The notes beneath the pieces are model-generated. The model did not search any database and was not told where the DNA came from. It saw only the letters and a program-made list of their open reading frames with translations. Positions 51,501 through 61,400 of a stretch of 64,000 bases of DNA are shown here, piece by piece (the stretch's first letter is position 1; each line of letters opens with the position of its first letter). The DNA is taken from positions 62,001 through 126,000 of the forward strand of contig CAWBUQ010000003.1 in the NCBI GenBank assembly GCA_963791995.1, in the 5' to 3' direction. This DNA is from Bog-473 sp963791995 (GTDB taxonomy: Bacteria; Actinomycetota; Acidimicrobiia; Acidimicrobiales; RAAP-2). A program made the translations under genes and the position numbers.

Positions 51501-52894
51501 ATCGGAGTCGGGGTGTAGGTCGCGATGTCGATGGACTCCCCAACGGCCACGCAGGTCGAGTCCGAGGCGCACGACACCCCGGACAACACCAGGTTCCCAC
51601 TCGGTGCGGTCGGTTCCGTCCAGCTAGTTCCGCCGTCGGTCGTCACGATGATTCCGCCTGACGGCGGACCGGCGCTGCTGGTACCGACAGCTACACAGTC
51701 CGTCGATGACGGGCAAGAAACCGCACTCAGCTCGTCGATCCCTTCGGGGGGAGCCTCCGATGTCCACGTCAGGCCGCCATCGCTGGTAGCGATGATCCCG
51801 CCGTACGATCCTGCGGAGATTCGTGGGCTCGTAGCGAGCTGCCAATCGACTGTGCTGATCGCCGGGGTCTCGCCAACCGCGATGCAGGCGACGCTCGAAC
51901 TGCAGGAGACACCCGTCAGCTGGTAGACGGTCCCCGGATACGTCCGCTCGCTCCACCCGCTGTTGTCAGAGCTCGAGATGACGACTCCCTGCGGAATATC
52001 CGTTGAGTTCTCGTAGCCCACCGCGACGCAGTCGGCTCCCCCGATGGATCCGGCGCGCACGAAACGCCGTTGAGATCGGTGACGCCTTCGGGGACCGTCT
52101 CCGGAGTCCAGGTGCTCCCTCCATCGGTCGTGGCGTCGATGTGGCTCTGCGAGCCCGCCCCCGAACCCAACACCGACTCCGACGCAATCACTGGGCGAGG
52201 TGCAGGAGATGCTGCCGAGTCCACTCCACGAGGATTCGGACACCCAGGTCTTTCCGCCATTGGTGCTGACCAAGACTCCCTGCCCGACCGCCACGCAATA
52301 GGTTGCGGACGGACACGAAACGCCGGCAAGAGAGCTGACGGTCGGTACCGTCACGCTCCCCCAGCTCACCCCCCCGTTGTCCGTGATGATGATGGACGGC
52401 GGATCTGAGCCGTCGTACGAAGTTCCCACGGCAACACAATCTGATGCCGTTGCACATGAGATGCCATTGATCGAGGAGAACCCGGCGGGCACGTTCTCGT
52501 TGAACCAGGTGGCTCCGCCATCGGTCGTGGCGATCGCCGCGCCACCTCCTGACTCTGAATCGCCGACCGCAACACAGTCGGACGCTGACACGCACGAGAC
52601 ACCATCCAGGTAGTCGGCGCCCGGTGGTACCTCCTGGGTGACCCACGTGACTCCACCATCGGTCGTTGCGATGATGCCTGCTGACTGGCTGGTCTGCCCC
52701 ACCGCGACGCAATCCGAAGAGGTCGCGCACCGACTGCAATCGGAGCCACCTGGGACGGAAAATTGGTCTGATCGGTCCAGGTTGGTGTCGTCGACGCCAC
52801 GGCCGGCTGGGCGTTCGCGGCAATGACTACGGCGGTCAACACGACCACCATGACCACCGAAGCAGCCAGTTTGCTAGCCCGGCCGGCCCCTCAT
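48589..52894 (-). CDS. Large secreted repeat protein: YCF48/BNR-like blades, Ig-like domains and C-terminal repeats (frameshifted)
   Basis: About 1430-residue exported protein. The signal peptide is VVMVVVLTAVVIAANAQPAVA. Residues ~40-680 contain about 13 repeats of roughly 45-50 residues, each with ATTDGGxTW and GVSCxSxxxCVAVG, a beta-propeller-like array with paired Cys. Then come three bacterial Ig-like domains (VTYTATVSDTSDPGTPTGTV type), and last about four ~115-residue units starting VRVCDTRxGNPS. Shifts near 52885, 52715, 52180 and 49650 are needed. ATG 52894 fits a normal signal peptide if one base is corrected. Probably a cell-surface or adhesive protein. No sorting signal is seen. 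Confidence 0.75.
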
Positions 52895-53077
52895 TGCCCC
52901 TCTGTCTCGTGATCGATCGAGAAACCCTTCCGGTCGATCACTGAATGCCGGTTGATGCCAAAGACTCACAGGTAGAGACCAGCATTGATGTGCCGAACCG
53001 TTCGAGAGACGATCAGGCCTCTGTGCACGACGGGAACCCGTCCACCGCTGCGCCAGTGGCGGGTCCTGCCAGCCGGC

Positions 53078-53954
53078 TCACACCTCGCGGAGCGGCGCCC
53101 TCCCCGGCCCGGGTGGTCCGGCGAACGCCTGGGCGATCTCCATCCACTCCCTCGCGGCGTCGCCGCGGATCACAAGGCCGGTGTCGGCCAGGTTGCGACG
53201 CTGAGTGACCGTGAGGCAGAAGTCGAGCGCGGGCCCTGACACCAGCCCACTGCGGCGGCGCCGTCTCCCACGCCCGCGCCCACGCCGTCGCCCACGCCCG
53301 AGCCCGCTGCGCCGCCGCCGTCGCGATCGCCGTCACTGCCCGCCTCCCACTTCCATTCCTCCCCGACGGGGCAGTGAGCACCACATCGATCCGGCCCGCC
53401 GGCGGCGTCCGACCGCGTACCGCGTACGAGAACGGCCGAGCACGGACACCGAGATGAACCACGTGACGCAGACGGTCGGTTGGAACACGTTCCCGACCGA
53501 GCGCGTCCGCGAGGTCCTGACCGTGCGCCCAGGTCTCCATCAACCGTGCCGAGACGAACGACATGACACCCATCGGTGGCCCGAACCAGAGCACCCGGGT
53601 GGAGGGGTCTGCACCCCGCGAAGGCCTCGGCCATCCCCCGGTGGGCGTCTCCCCACCATTGGAGGAGTTCGTCGCCGCCCATCGAACGGCCCATCAGCAG
53701 GTGCTCGTGCATCGGGTCGCCGCCGACAGCGATGAGCTCCTCGGCCTTGGCAGTGAACTCCTCCGGCTCAACCATCGCCATCCGACCGAGGTCATCGAAG
53801 TACGCCAAATGGCTGACCTGGTCGCGCACTGCCCAGACCCTCTGCCGGCGTCGCAGGTCCATTCACCGCGTCGTCGGGTAGAACCCGCGACCAGATCCCG
53901 AGCTTCTCCGTACTCCGCGTCCAGGTCGGCCAGGAGCTCGTCAAGGGTGGTCAC
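53078..53954 (-). CDS. TIGR03084-type DinB-like metal-binding protein (frameshifted)
   Basis: About 290 residues. The start MTTLDELLADLDAEYGEARD is followed by VRDQVSHLAYFDDLGRMAM with the first metal His. MLWFGPPMGVMSFVSARLME and TWAHGQDLADALGRE carry the second His site. HVVHLGVRARPFSYAVRGR follows, and the end reads AAREWMEIAQAFAGPPGPG. These match the actinobacterial TIGR03084 family (mycothiol-related, function unknown). Shifts near 53865, 53605, 53380 and 53180. A Gly/Val/Asp/Ala repeat at about 53240-53330 interrupts a normally short loop. Confidence 0.75.
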
Positions 53955-54154
53955 CGGCGAGAGGTTAGGTCAATGGGCTCCAAGGGTGGCCGGCGAAAGG
54001 CGTGGTGCATCCGCTCCACCGACATGCCGCTCACCTGCGAGATCATCGGGATCACCGTCCTCGAGAGATCCACCGGTTTCCGGCAGCTACCCTCCTCGGA
54101 AAGAGACCGTCGACACACGTCACGTGGTCTGGCGGGAACCGGGAGGAGGAGATC

Positions 54155-54460
54155 ATGGTTGCCCAGCTGATTCTGGAATTCGAGGGCGTCACCGAGAAGG
54201 AGTACGACGCGACCAACGCCGCACTCGGGATCGACAGCGATACGGGTAAAGGTGACTGGCCCGACGGGCTCATCACCCATGCTGCCGGCTTGCGGGACGA
54301 TGGACACCTCGTCGTCACCGAGGTGTGGGACACGCCGCAACATCAGGAGCGGTTCATGGAGGGACGCCTCGGTGAGGCCCTCCAGAAGGGCGGAATCACC
54401 AACCCTCCGTCCTCCGTCACCTGGATCGAGTTGATCGCACATCACCAGCCCGGAGGTTGA
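54155..54460 (+). CDS. Small conserved protein, probable dimeric alpha/beta-barrel
   Basis: Intact 101-residue protein (MVAQLILEFEGVTEKEYDAT...). ATG 54155 follows a strong GGAGGAGG ribosome site. The pattern of an early strand, EYDATNAALGI, HLVVTEVWDTPQHQERFME and a final strand resembles the ABM/DABB-like ferredoxin fold. It may bind a small ligand or be a monooxygenase-like protein. No catalytic residue is clear. Confidence 0.75.
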   Translation: MVAQLILEFEGVTEKEYDATNAALGIDSDTGKGDWPDGLITHAAGLRDDGHLVVTEVWDTPQHQERFMEGRLGEALQKGGITNPPSSVTWIELIAHHQPGG

Positions 54461-54645
54461 TCCGGGCTATCGCAGATCGGTGGATGCAAAGGTCGAGGCG
54501 GGTTCCGTCGCCAGCCGCTAGGCGTCGGGCGACGCGATGCGGTCAGCCGAGCCCGCTCGTGCTTCCCTCTGCCTTCTCTCAGCTCCCTCGTGGGTGCTCC
54601 ACACTCCCCCGTGGGTGCCCTCGGGTGGCCCTGTGTGGCTACGCC

Positions 54646-54943
54646 TCAGCGACCGTCGTCGATCCAGTGCCGGTCCGAACGAAGGACCTCCACGTCCGGT
54701 TGTGACCAGACGAACCGCTCGACCGCGTCGAGGACCTCTTGGACGTGGCTCTGCGAACCGCCGACCGCGGCGAACGCGGAGCTCGGTCCGCTGCCACTGC
54801 CCGAGAAAATCGACTTCCGCAGCGGCGACTCCGAAACGACTCTTCGACCGTTCGACGATGTGCTTCACGACCGAGCGCTTCGCCTTGAGCGACCGAGAGT
54901 TCGGAATCTGCAGCTCGACGGTGAGGGCGCACGCGTGCAGCAT
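54646..54943 (-). CDS. DUF503 family protein (frameshifted)
   Basis: About 98 residues: MLHACALTVELQIPNSRSLK, then RSVVKHIVERSKSRFGVAAA and EVDFLGQWQRTEL, then after a shift near 54780 AFAAVGGSQSHVQEVLDAVE and a stop at 54646. This is the conserved core of DUF503, a small ferredoxin-like protein of unknown role often placed beside rbfA or infB in other bacteria. Here it stands alone. Confidence 0.85.
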
Positions 54944-54996
54944 CGCCCAAGGATGGCACCGCACCGCTCGGTGGGTCGACGAATCGACCGCCTCGC

Positions 54997-55039
54997 GAAC
55001 CGGGCCCCGCCACCTGTCGCAGGTGACGGAGCCCGGTTC
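54997..55039. terminator. Strong hairpin, candidate terminator
   Basis: GAACCGGGC at 54997 pairs with GCCCGGTTC at 55031, and CACCTG pairs with CAGGTG around a TCG loop, giving a long stem with small bulges. It lies downstream of the gene ending at 55132 and upstream of the DUF503 gene, both on the minus strand, so it probably insulates them. Confidence 0.65.
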
Positions 55040-55131
55040 TCGCCGCGAGCGCCGCGGGTTGGTGAGTCGGACAAGGGCTGGGGGGAAGGTCCGTACCGAC
55101 CGCTGCCTTCGTCGCGACGCTCGTTTTCGGG

Positions 55132-56076
55132 TCAGGTCGTGGTGAGACCTCCCGAGACCGAGTAGCCCGTCGCGTTCTCCGAGCCCGTCGCGTTGTTCGA
55201 GCTCGACCCGCTTCCGAGGCCCGGCGGTGCCATCCCACCGGCGGGCGGGGCGCCGATGAGCACCGTTGTCGCCGTGACGGTGTTGGATGACTCGGTGCCG
55301 ATCACCGCGACGTGCTCACCGACCGTGACGTCGGAGAACGTCGGGGAGGACACACTCGGGTCGACGTACTTCGTCGACGAACCGACGTCGACGGTCACCG
55401 TCGAGCCGCTCGCGGTGGTGAGGACGAAGGTTCCGTCGCCGACCGACTTCACCGTGCCGACCGCCGCGGGGGGACCGCCGGGTCCGGCAGCGCCGAAGCG
55501 GCCGCCACCCATCCCACCGGCAGGCGGGAGACCGATCAGCACGCTGGTCGCCGTGACGGTGTTGGAGGACTCGGTGCCGATCACCGCGACGTGCTCACCG
55601 ACCGTGACGTCGGAGAACGTCGGGGAGGACACACTCGGGTCGACGTACTTCGTCGACGAACCGACGTCGACGGTCACCGTCGAGGCGCTCGCGGTGGTGA
55701 GGACGAAGGTTCCGTCGCCGACCGACTTCACCGTACCGACCGCCGCGGGGGGCGAACCGCACGTCGCCGCACCACCGGACTGGGCGGTCAACGCCGTCCC
55801 GCTCGGAGACGACGACGTAGTGGGCGAAGAGGAGGACGAAGCGGCGGCCCCCGCGACGCCGCCGCCGACTGCCAGCCCGAGGGCGACAGCCGCTGCGGTC
55901 GTGACCCGCACGCCGCGCCTTCGCCGAGTCGCAGCGCCGGCGGCCAGAGCGGCGGTGCCGGAGGCCGGAAGCTCTGCCGCCAGCTCGCCGGGCTGCACCT
56001 GTCCGGGCCCGAGCCCGCCGTGTCCGACCTCGCCGGACTCTGAAACGCTCGGATGGAGGGGCTCCTGATCTGTCAT
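55132..56076 (-). CDS. Membrane-anchored protein with two tandem DUF5666-like domains
   Basis: Intact 314-residue protein. A cytoplasmic N-terminus ends in RRRRGVRVT, followed by a hydrophobic helix (TAAAVALGLAVGGGVAGAAA). The outer part consists of two almost identical ~75-residue domains (AVGTVKSVGDGTFVLTTAS, TVTVDVGSSTKYVDPSVSS, FSDVTVGEHVAVIGTESSN), an OB-like fold typical of DUF5666. Gly-rich linkers separate them. The matching DNA repeat shows a recent internal duplication. Function unknown. Confidence 0.8.
   Translation of the reverse strand: MTDQEPLHPSVSESGEVGHGGLGPGQVQPGELAAELPASGTAALAAGAATRRRRGVRVTTAAAVALGLAVGGGVAGAAASSSSSPTTSSSPSGTALTAQSGGAATCGSPPAAVGTVKSVGDGTFVLTTASASTVTVDVGSSTKYVDPSVSSPTFSDVTVGEHVAVIGTESSNTVTATSVLIGLPPAGGMGGGRFGAAGPGGPPAAVGTVKSVGDGTFVLTTASGSTVTVDVGSSTKYVDPSVSSPTFSDVTVGEHVAVIGTESSNTVTATTVLIGAPPAGGMAPPGLGSGSSSNNATGSENATGYSVSGGLTTT
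55234..55760. repeat. Tandem intragenic duplication, 279-bp period
   Basis: The segment beginning at 55234 recurs almost unchanged from 55513, a period of 279 bases (93 codons), and keeps the reading frame. Differences are few and partly silent. Confidence 0.85.
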
Positions 56077-56191
56077 GGGTTGCTCCTTGCTCGTCGGGTA
56101 CTACAGAGCACGAGCATGAGAGCCGCGCCTGTGCCCCACCTGGGAGCACCCGCAGTCTCGGCCACGAGTTCCGGACCGCAGGAGGGTGCGA

Positions 56192-56732
56192 TCAGCCTCC
56201 TGGTTCGGACTCCTTCGAGCCCCCCGAGCCCCCCGAGCCCCCGGTAGCGCCGAGGAGCGCCAGCACGTCCTCCATCCCGAACGCGACCGTCTCGCCGATC
56301 ACCCTGCGGGCGGCAGGATCGACCAGGACGAAGAAGGGATAGCCGGTCACCCGATAGTCGGCCCAGGGTGTGTCGCTCATCACGACCGGCACCGATCCGA
56401 GGGAGGCGGCGGACGCGGCGCACGTTCGCGGGGTCGACGCTCTCGGGGCCCTTGGTCACGACGACGACGCGCAACGACCCGAGGGCTCCGAGCGGGCCGG
56501 AGGGTCCGAGTCCTTCCCAGAACGTCTCACAGCCGTCGCAACGGATCGCGAGGAACGCGAGCAGGACTCTCCCACCGACGGCGTCGAGGGCGACCCGGAT
56601 CGGTGCACCCTCGGGGCTGACGCCTTCGACGTCGGCGGCCCCCCACGGGACCTGTTGTCCCTCGAGACCGCTCGGTACGGGCCGGAGGCCCACGACGAAC
56701 TCCGGGTCCGAGAGCGGCCCGCCCCCGGTCAC
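56192..56732 (-). CDS. Thioredoxin-fold (redoxin/TlpA-like) protein (frameshifted)
   Basis: About 180 residues. The first frame gives GGRVLLAFLAIRCDGCETFW with a CxxC redox site and VVVVTKGPESVDPANVRRV. After a shift near 56400 it continues VPVVMSDTPWADYRVTGYPF and FFVLVDPAARRVIGE, with the cis-Pro in GYPFF. A Gly/Ser tail follows. GTG 56732 is the apparent start. No transmembrane segment is seen before the domain. Probably a thiol-disulfide protein. Confidence 0.7.
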
Positions 56733-56780
56733 CGACGTCGAGTCCCGCGGCGCCGCATCATCCGAGCGCCCACCGACAGC

Positions 56781-57089
56781 TCAGGGGGCAGTCGTCGGCG
56801 CCGATTCGATGGTCTCGACCACGCCGCCGTTCCCACACCAGCGGCACGAGACCGACTCGACCCTCTCGTCGAGGACTTCCTCCTCCTCGACCGCGAGGTC
56901 GCCGCCGACCGAGTAGTGGTGAAAGGCCTTCGTCCGGCGAGTGCTCACCACGTCGAACCGGGTGAGATTCCCGCACGCGACGCAGCGGTACCGGGTCTGC
57001 CCGGGTGATCCCCCCTCGGCCACTGCAGCGCTCTCGCCGCCGGCCGCGGCGCTGTTCTCCTGGGGCGACGGCGGCGCAGAGCTGTCCAC
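56781..57089 (-). CDS. Small zinc-ribbon protein
   Basis: Intact 102-residue protein: RYRCVACGNLTRFDVVSTRR then TKAFHHYSVGGDLAVEEEEV and VSCRWCGNG. Two CxxC pairs separated by about 50 residues suggest a zinc ribbon. Conserved in actinobacteria and usually near nucleic-acid enzymes. The exact role is unknown. Confidence 0.75.
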   Translation of the reverse strand: MDSSAPPSPQENSAAAGGESAAVAEGGSPGQTRYRCVACGNLTRFDVVSTRRTKAFHHYSVGGDLAVEEEEVLDERVESVSCRWCGNGGVVETIESAPTTAP

Positions 57090-57164
57090 TGCCCCACGGT
57101 ACCCGCCCCCGAACAGCCCACCAGGACCCAGAGACCGAACATGTGTTCGCTACACTGCCCTATC

Positions 57165-58160
57165 ATGAACGCTTCAGTACAGCGATCCTTCGACGACCTC
57201 GGGACTCCCCTCAGCGAGGTGACCTTCGTGGTCGTCGACGTCGAGACGACCGGAGGATCACCGGCGACCGCCTCGCTGACCGAGGTGGCGGCCGGCACGA
57301 TTCCGCGGCGGGGAGCTCCTCGGCACCTATCAAACCTTCGTGCGGCCCGACCAGCGGATCCCACCCTTCATCACGTCGCTCACCGGCATCAGTGACGCAA
57401 TGGTCGCCGAGGCACCGAGGGTCGGCGAGATGCTCCCCTGTTCCTCGAGTTCCTCGGCCGCGGGAGTGCTGGTCGGTCACAATCTCCGGTTCGATCTTTC
57501 CTTCCTCGACCACGCGCTCGGTGTCGTCGGGTCGGGAGCGTCTCGCCAACGCGACGGTCGACACCCTGGCGATGGCGAGGAAGCTGGTCCGCGACACCGT
57601 CCCCAACTGCAAGCTCGGCACCCTCGCCTTCACGCTCCATCTCACCCACCAGCCGTCGCACCGGGCCCTGGCCGACGTGCTCGCGACCGGTGACCTGCTC
57701 CACGCCGCTCCTCGAGCAGGCCGGCTCCTACGGGATCCTCGGCCTCGCCGAGCTGCTCGAGCTGCCGAAACTCGTCGGTCACCCGCACGCGACGAAGCTG
57801 CGCCTCACGCCACGGCTCCCCCATCACTCCGGCGTGTACTGGTTCACCGACGCCGCCGGCAGGTGCTCTACGTCGGCAGGGCCGTCGACCTACGGAGCAC
57901 AGGTCCGTTCACATTTCTCGAGCGACGCGGGTTCGAACGCCGCGCGCATGCTGCGCCCGCTGCACGCCGTGCACCACCGGGTCTGTCCCTGTCCGCACAC
58001 TTCGGCGGAGCTCGAAGGCACGCTCATCGAGCGGTGGTCTCCTCCCTACAACCGGGTGGGACGAGCACGCCGGAGCCGGCGGCCGCGCGGTCCGATCGGC
58101 TCGCCTCGTCTCATCCTCAGGGAGCGGCTTCCTGCGCCGACGCCTCGCGGGAAACCTTGA
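57165..58160 (+). CDS. DEDD exonuclease with GIY-YIG domain, short form (multiply frameshifted)
   Basis: DnaQ-like 3'-5' exonuclease fused to a UvrC-type GIY-YIG nuclease. The exonuclease has VVVDVETTGGSPATASLTEV (DxE), VLVGHNLRFDLSFLDHAL and HRALADVLATGDLLHA. The GIY-YIG part has LPHHSGVYWFTDAAG, LYVGRAVDLR and ELEGTLIERWSPPYNRVGR. ATG 57165 starts MNASVQRSFDDLGTPL, the family N-terminus. Shifts near 57300, 57430, 57540, 57705 and 57865. Family members usually continue for some 200 more residues, but here the frame stops at 58160, overlapping the trpD 3' end by about 44 bases. Confidence 0.8.
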
Positions 58161-59260
58161 TCAGCGAGTCGAGCACCGCAGCGGCGCGTCCGTCGTCGAT
58201 CACCTTGCTCGCCAGCTCGGCACCTTCCGCGAGATCCGGCACGGCTGCCGATGACGGTCAGTGCGGCTGCGGCGTTCAACACCGCGATGTCGCGGTGCGG
58301 CGAAGGCGTCCCCGGCCACGACTCGTCGGATGGCCATCGGCGTTGAAGGCGGCGTCCCCACCCCGCAGGTCGTCGATGGAGGCCAGCGGCAGCCCGAGCG
58401 CGGCTCGGGTCGAGCCGCCAGGTCGCGCCTCGTAGCGTCCCGTCGGAGGCCGGACCAGCTCGTGCACCGTGGAGGCCCGGTGACGCTCAGCTCGTCGAGC
58501 CCGTCGTCGGCGTAGACGACCATGGACCGCCGGCGCCGTTGGCCGCCGAGCACGCCGGGCATCTTGGCGGCCATCGAGGGATCGCTCACCCCGACCAGCT
58601 GGAAGCGGGCCCGGGCCGGGTTGGCGAGCGGTCCGAGGTAGTTGAAGACCGTCGGGATCCCCAGCTCCTTGCGCACCGGGGCCGACGAAGCGCATGGCCG
58701 GGTGGAAGCGCTGGGCGAAGCAGAAGCCCATGCCGACCTCGTCACGCAGCGAACCACGCCCGCCGCGCCGAGATCGACGACGACTCCGAGGGCCTCGAGC
58801 ACGTCGGCCGTCCCGACCGCCGACGAGGAGGCACGGTTGCCGTGCTTGCAGACCTTGGCGCCGGCCGCGGCCGCCACCAAAGCCGCGATGGTCGAGACGT
58901 TGATGCTCCGCAGCCGGTCACCGCCGGTCCCCCAGGTGCGCGACCCGGTCGCCGTCGAGGTGGAGGGGCTCGGCGTGGGCCAGCATCGGCGCGACGAACC
59001 CGGTCATCTCGGCGACCGACTCGCCCTTGGCCCGCAGCGCGACGGCGAGGGCGGCGATCTGGGCCGGCGGTCGCCGCCCCGTCGAGCACCTCGCCCAGCA
59101 CCGCCTCTGCCTCCTCGGCGCTGAGCGAGTCGCCGGCCACCAGCCGGCCCAGCACCCCCGGCCAGCCGCCGAGCGCGGCGAAGCGGGCCGGGACGCGCCG
59201 GGGGCCCGGCGGCGCGGCCGGCGGCTCAGTCCCACCACAGGTCGTGGTCGAGCACGCCAC
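58117..59260 (-). CDS. trpD: Anthranilate phosphoribosyltransferase (multiply frameshifted)
   Basis: Transfers phosphoribosyl from PRPP to anthranilate, the second step of tryptophan synthesis. Recognisable parts are LSAEEAEAVLGEVLDGAATA, then AEMTGFVAPMLAHAEPL and VSTIAALVAAAAGAKVCKHG with the conserved KHGNRASSS. GMGFCFAQRFHPAMRFV and RKELGIPTVFNYLGPLANPA follow, and a C-terminal frame ends SLIKVSREASAQEAAP at 58117. At least five shifts. The start is uncertain; GTG 59260 would overlap the acyl-CoA dehydrogenase end. No other trp gene is in the window. Confidence 0.85.
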
Positions 59261-60406
59261 GGGCGATCAGTCCGAGCTGGACCTGGGACGTCCCCTCCAC
59301 GATGGTCAGCTGCCGGGCGTCGCGGTACCACATCTCGGTCGGGTGGTCCTCCATGTAGCCGGCGGCGCCGAGCAGCTGCACGGCCAGACCCGATGCCCGC
59401 ACCGCCAGCTCGGTGGCGTGGTACTTGGCCATGGACAGGTAGGGCACGTACTCCTTGGTGAACTTGCCCTGGTCGGCCAGCCAGGCGGCACGATAGGTCA
59501 GCAGGCGGGCCGCCTCGATGTCGACGGCACACCTGGCGATCTCCCACTGGATCCCCTGGAAGTCGGCGATGGTCCGTCCGAACGCCTCGCGCTGCTTGAC
59601 GTACTCGGTGGCGTACATCAGCGCGCCCTCGGCCAGACCGATGCCCCGCGCCGCGACGACGGGCCGCATCGAGTTGAGCCCCAGCATGGCCAGCCGGAAC
59701 CCGCCGACCTCGCCGATGACGTTCTCGGCGGGCACGCGGACCGCGTCGAGGAGCAGCTCGCCGGTGTCGACGCCCCGCACACCCATCTTGTGGTCGGTCC
59801 GGCCGAGCGCCACGCCGTCCCAGGACCGCTCGACGATGAAGGCGGTGATCGAGTCGTGGGCCCGGCGAGGCCGGATCGCCGGTCTTGGCGAACACCGTGT
59901 ACCAGTCGGCCTCGCGCACCCCCGACATCCAGCACTTGGTCCCGGTGAGCACCCAGCCGCCGGCGGGCGGTCGGGGTCGGGCACGGCCCGTGGTCCGCAT
60001 GCCCTGCCACGTCGCTCCCGGCCTGGGGCTCGGACAGCCCGAAGGCCGCCCGCTGCTTGCCCGCCGCGATGCCCGGAAGGTAGCGCCGCTTCTGCTCCTC
60101 GGTGCCGGCGATGAGCACGGGCCCGGTCGGGAGACGGGTGAGGAGCAGCATCAGGGCGGCGGCGTTGGAGTACTTGGCGACCTCCTCGATGGCGACGGTG
60201 AGCCCGAGGATGCCCGCACCGGATCCGCCGAGCTCCTCGGGGAGGCACAGACCGAGCAGGTCGGCGTCCCGGAAGGCCTCGAAGAGGTCGTCGGGGTACT
60301 CGCCGGTCAGGTCGATCTCCCGCGCCCGGGGCCGGACCTTGTCCTGGGCGAGCCGGCGGACGCTCTGCTGCAGCGCGGCGAGTTCCGGCGTGAGGTCGAA
60401 GTCCAC
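59226..60406 (-). CDS. Acyl-CoA dehydrogenase (frameshifted)
   Basis: FAD-dependent enzyme of ~393 residues introducing the alpha-beta double bond in acyl-CoA esters. It starts MDFDLTPELAALQQSVRRLA. FAD/substrate segments are AAFGLSEPQAGSD and WVLTGTKCWMSGVREADWY. The C-terminal helical domain contains YVKQREAFGRTIADFQGIQW and QLLGAAGYMEDHPTEMWYRD. The catalytic Glu is in IVEGTSQVQ. Shifts near 59995 and 59870. It is divergent from the SDR gene and may form a beta-oxidation-like cluster with the downstream hydratase. Confidence 0.9.
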
Positions 60407-60489
60407 GGTCGACGAGGCTATCCGGCTCGCCTCGCGCCGGCGGCTCCCGGCCCCGGCCGCGGAGGTGGCTCCCGCCTAGGATCTCGGCC

Positions 60490-61400
60490 GTGAGCCCCGG
60501 CTTCGCACCACCACCGGCCCTCGGCGCGTCCGCGCTCCCGCCGGGCGCCTACGACGGGAAGGTGGTGATCGTGACCGGCGGCGGTACCGGCCTCGGCAGG
60601 GCGATCGCGACCGAGTTCGGCCGTCTCGGCGCGTCGGTCGGCATCCTCAGCCGCGACGAGGGGCACCGCGCCGGCGGGCGTGGCGGCCGTCGAGGATGCC
60701 GGCGGAAAGGCGCTCGCCGCGCCCTGCGACATCCGCGACGCCGAGGCGATTTCGGCCGCGTTCGACACGGTCGAGTCCGGCCTCGGTCCCATCGAGGTGC
60801 TGGTGAACAATGCCGCCGGGAACTTCCCGGTTCCGGCAGAGGACATGAGCCCGAACGCCTGGCGTACCGTGGTCGACATCGTCCTCAACGGGACCTTTCT
60901 CTGCTGCCGCGATCTCGCCCGACGGTTCATCCCCGCCGGCCGGGCCGGCGCCATCGTCAACGTGGGCGCCTCCTACGCCTGGACCGGTGGACCCGGGTTC
61001 GCCCACTCTGCGGCGGCGAAGGCCGGGGTCAAGAACCTCACCGAGACACTGGCCGTCGAATGGGCTCCCTACGGCATCCGGGTCAACGGGCTCGTTCCCG
61101 GGTTGATGCCCCACGAGGACGAGACCGCGGCCATCGCCGCCGTACCCGGCAAGTACGAAGGTCAGGACTCGAGGGTGCCGGCCGGCCGGGTCGGGTGCCC
61201 CCGCGAGCTGGCCTGGGCCGCCACCTTCCTCTGCTCCCCCTTCGCCGGCTACATCAGCGGCCATTCACTCGTCGTGGACGGGGCCAACTGGCAGCGCCGC
61301 CACACGGTGCAACCCGAATTCACACCTATCCGCGAGCAGCTCGGGCGCCCTCCCTTCGGGGAGGAGGCGCGAACGGAGGCGAGCGAGGGGGAACGAATGA
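60490..61400 (+). CDS. SDR family oxidoreductase, dienoyl-CoA reductase-like (frameshifted)
   Basis: Classical short-chain dehydrogenase of about 300 residues. The cofactor site is VIVTGGGTGLGRAIATEFG, followed by VLVNNAAGNF. The catalytic region has NVGASYAWTGGPGFAHSAAA then KAGVKNL: the expected Tyr position is poorly aligned (AHSAAAKAG), as in peroxisomal-type dienoyl-CoA reductases, which lack Tyr. The C-terminus is SGHSLVVDGANWQ. One shift near 60675. The main frame has no stop before the next gene's ATG at 61397. A stop TGA (61398-61400) in the neighbouring frame suggests an ATGA overlap hidden by another base error. Confidence 0.82.

Noticed and set aside
53951..54445. 164-codon minus-strand frame opposite the small protein at 54155-54460
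   Set aside because: The plus-strand gene has a strong ribosome site and a coherent fold pattern; the antisense frame has neither.
55193..56068. 291-codon plus-strand frame opposite the DUF5666-like protein
   Set aside because: Antisense of a repetitive GC-rich gene; the minus strand has a membrane anchor, domain repeats and a sensible start.
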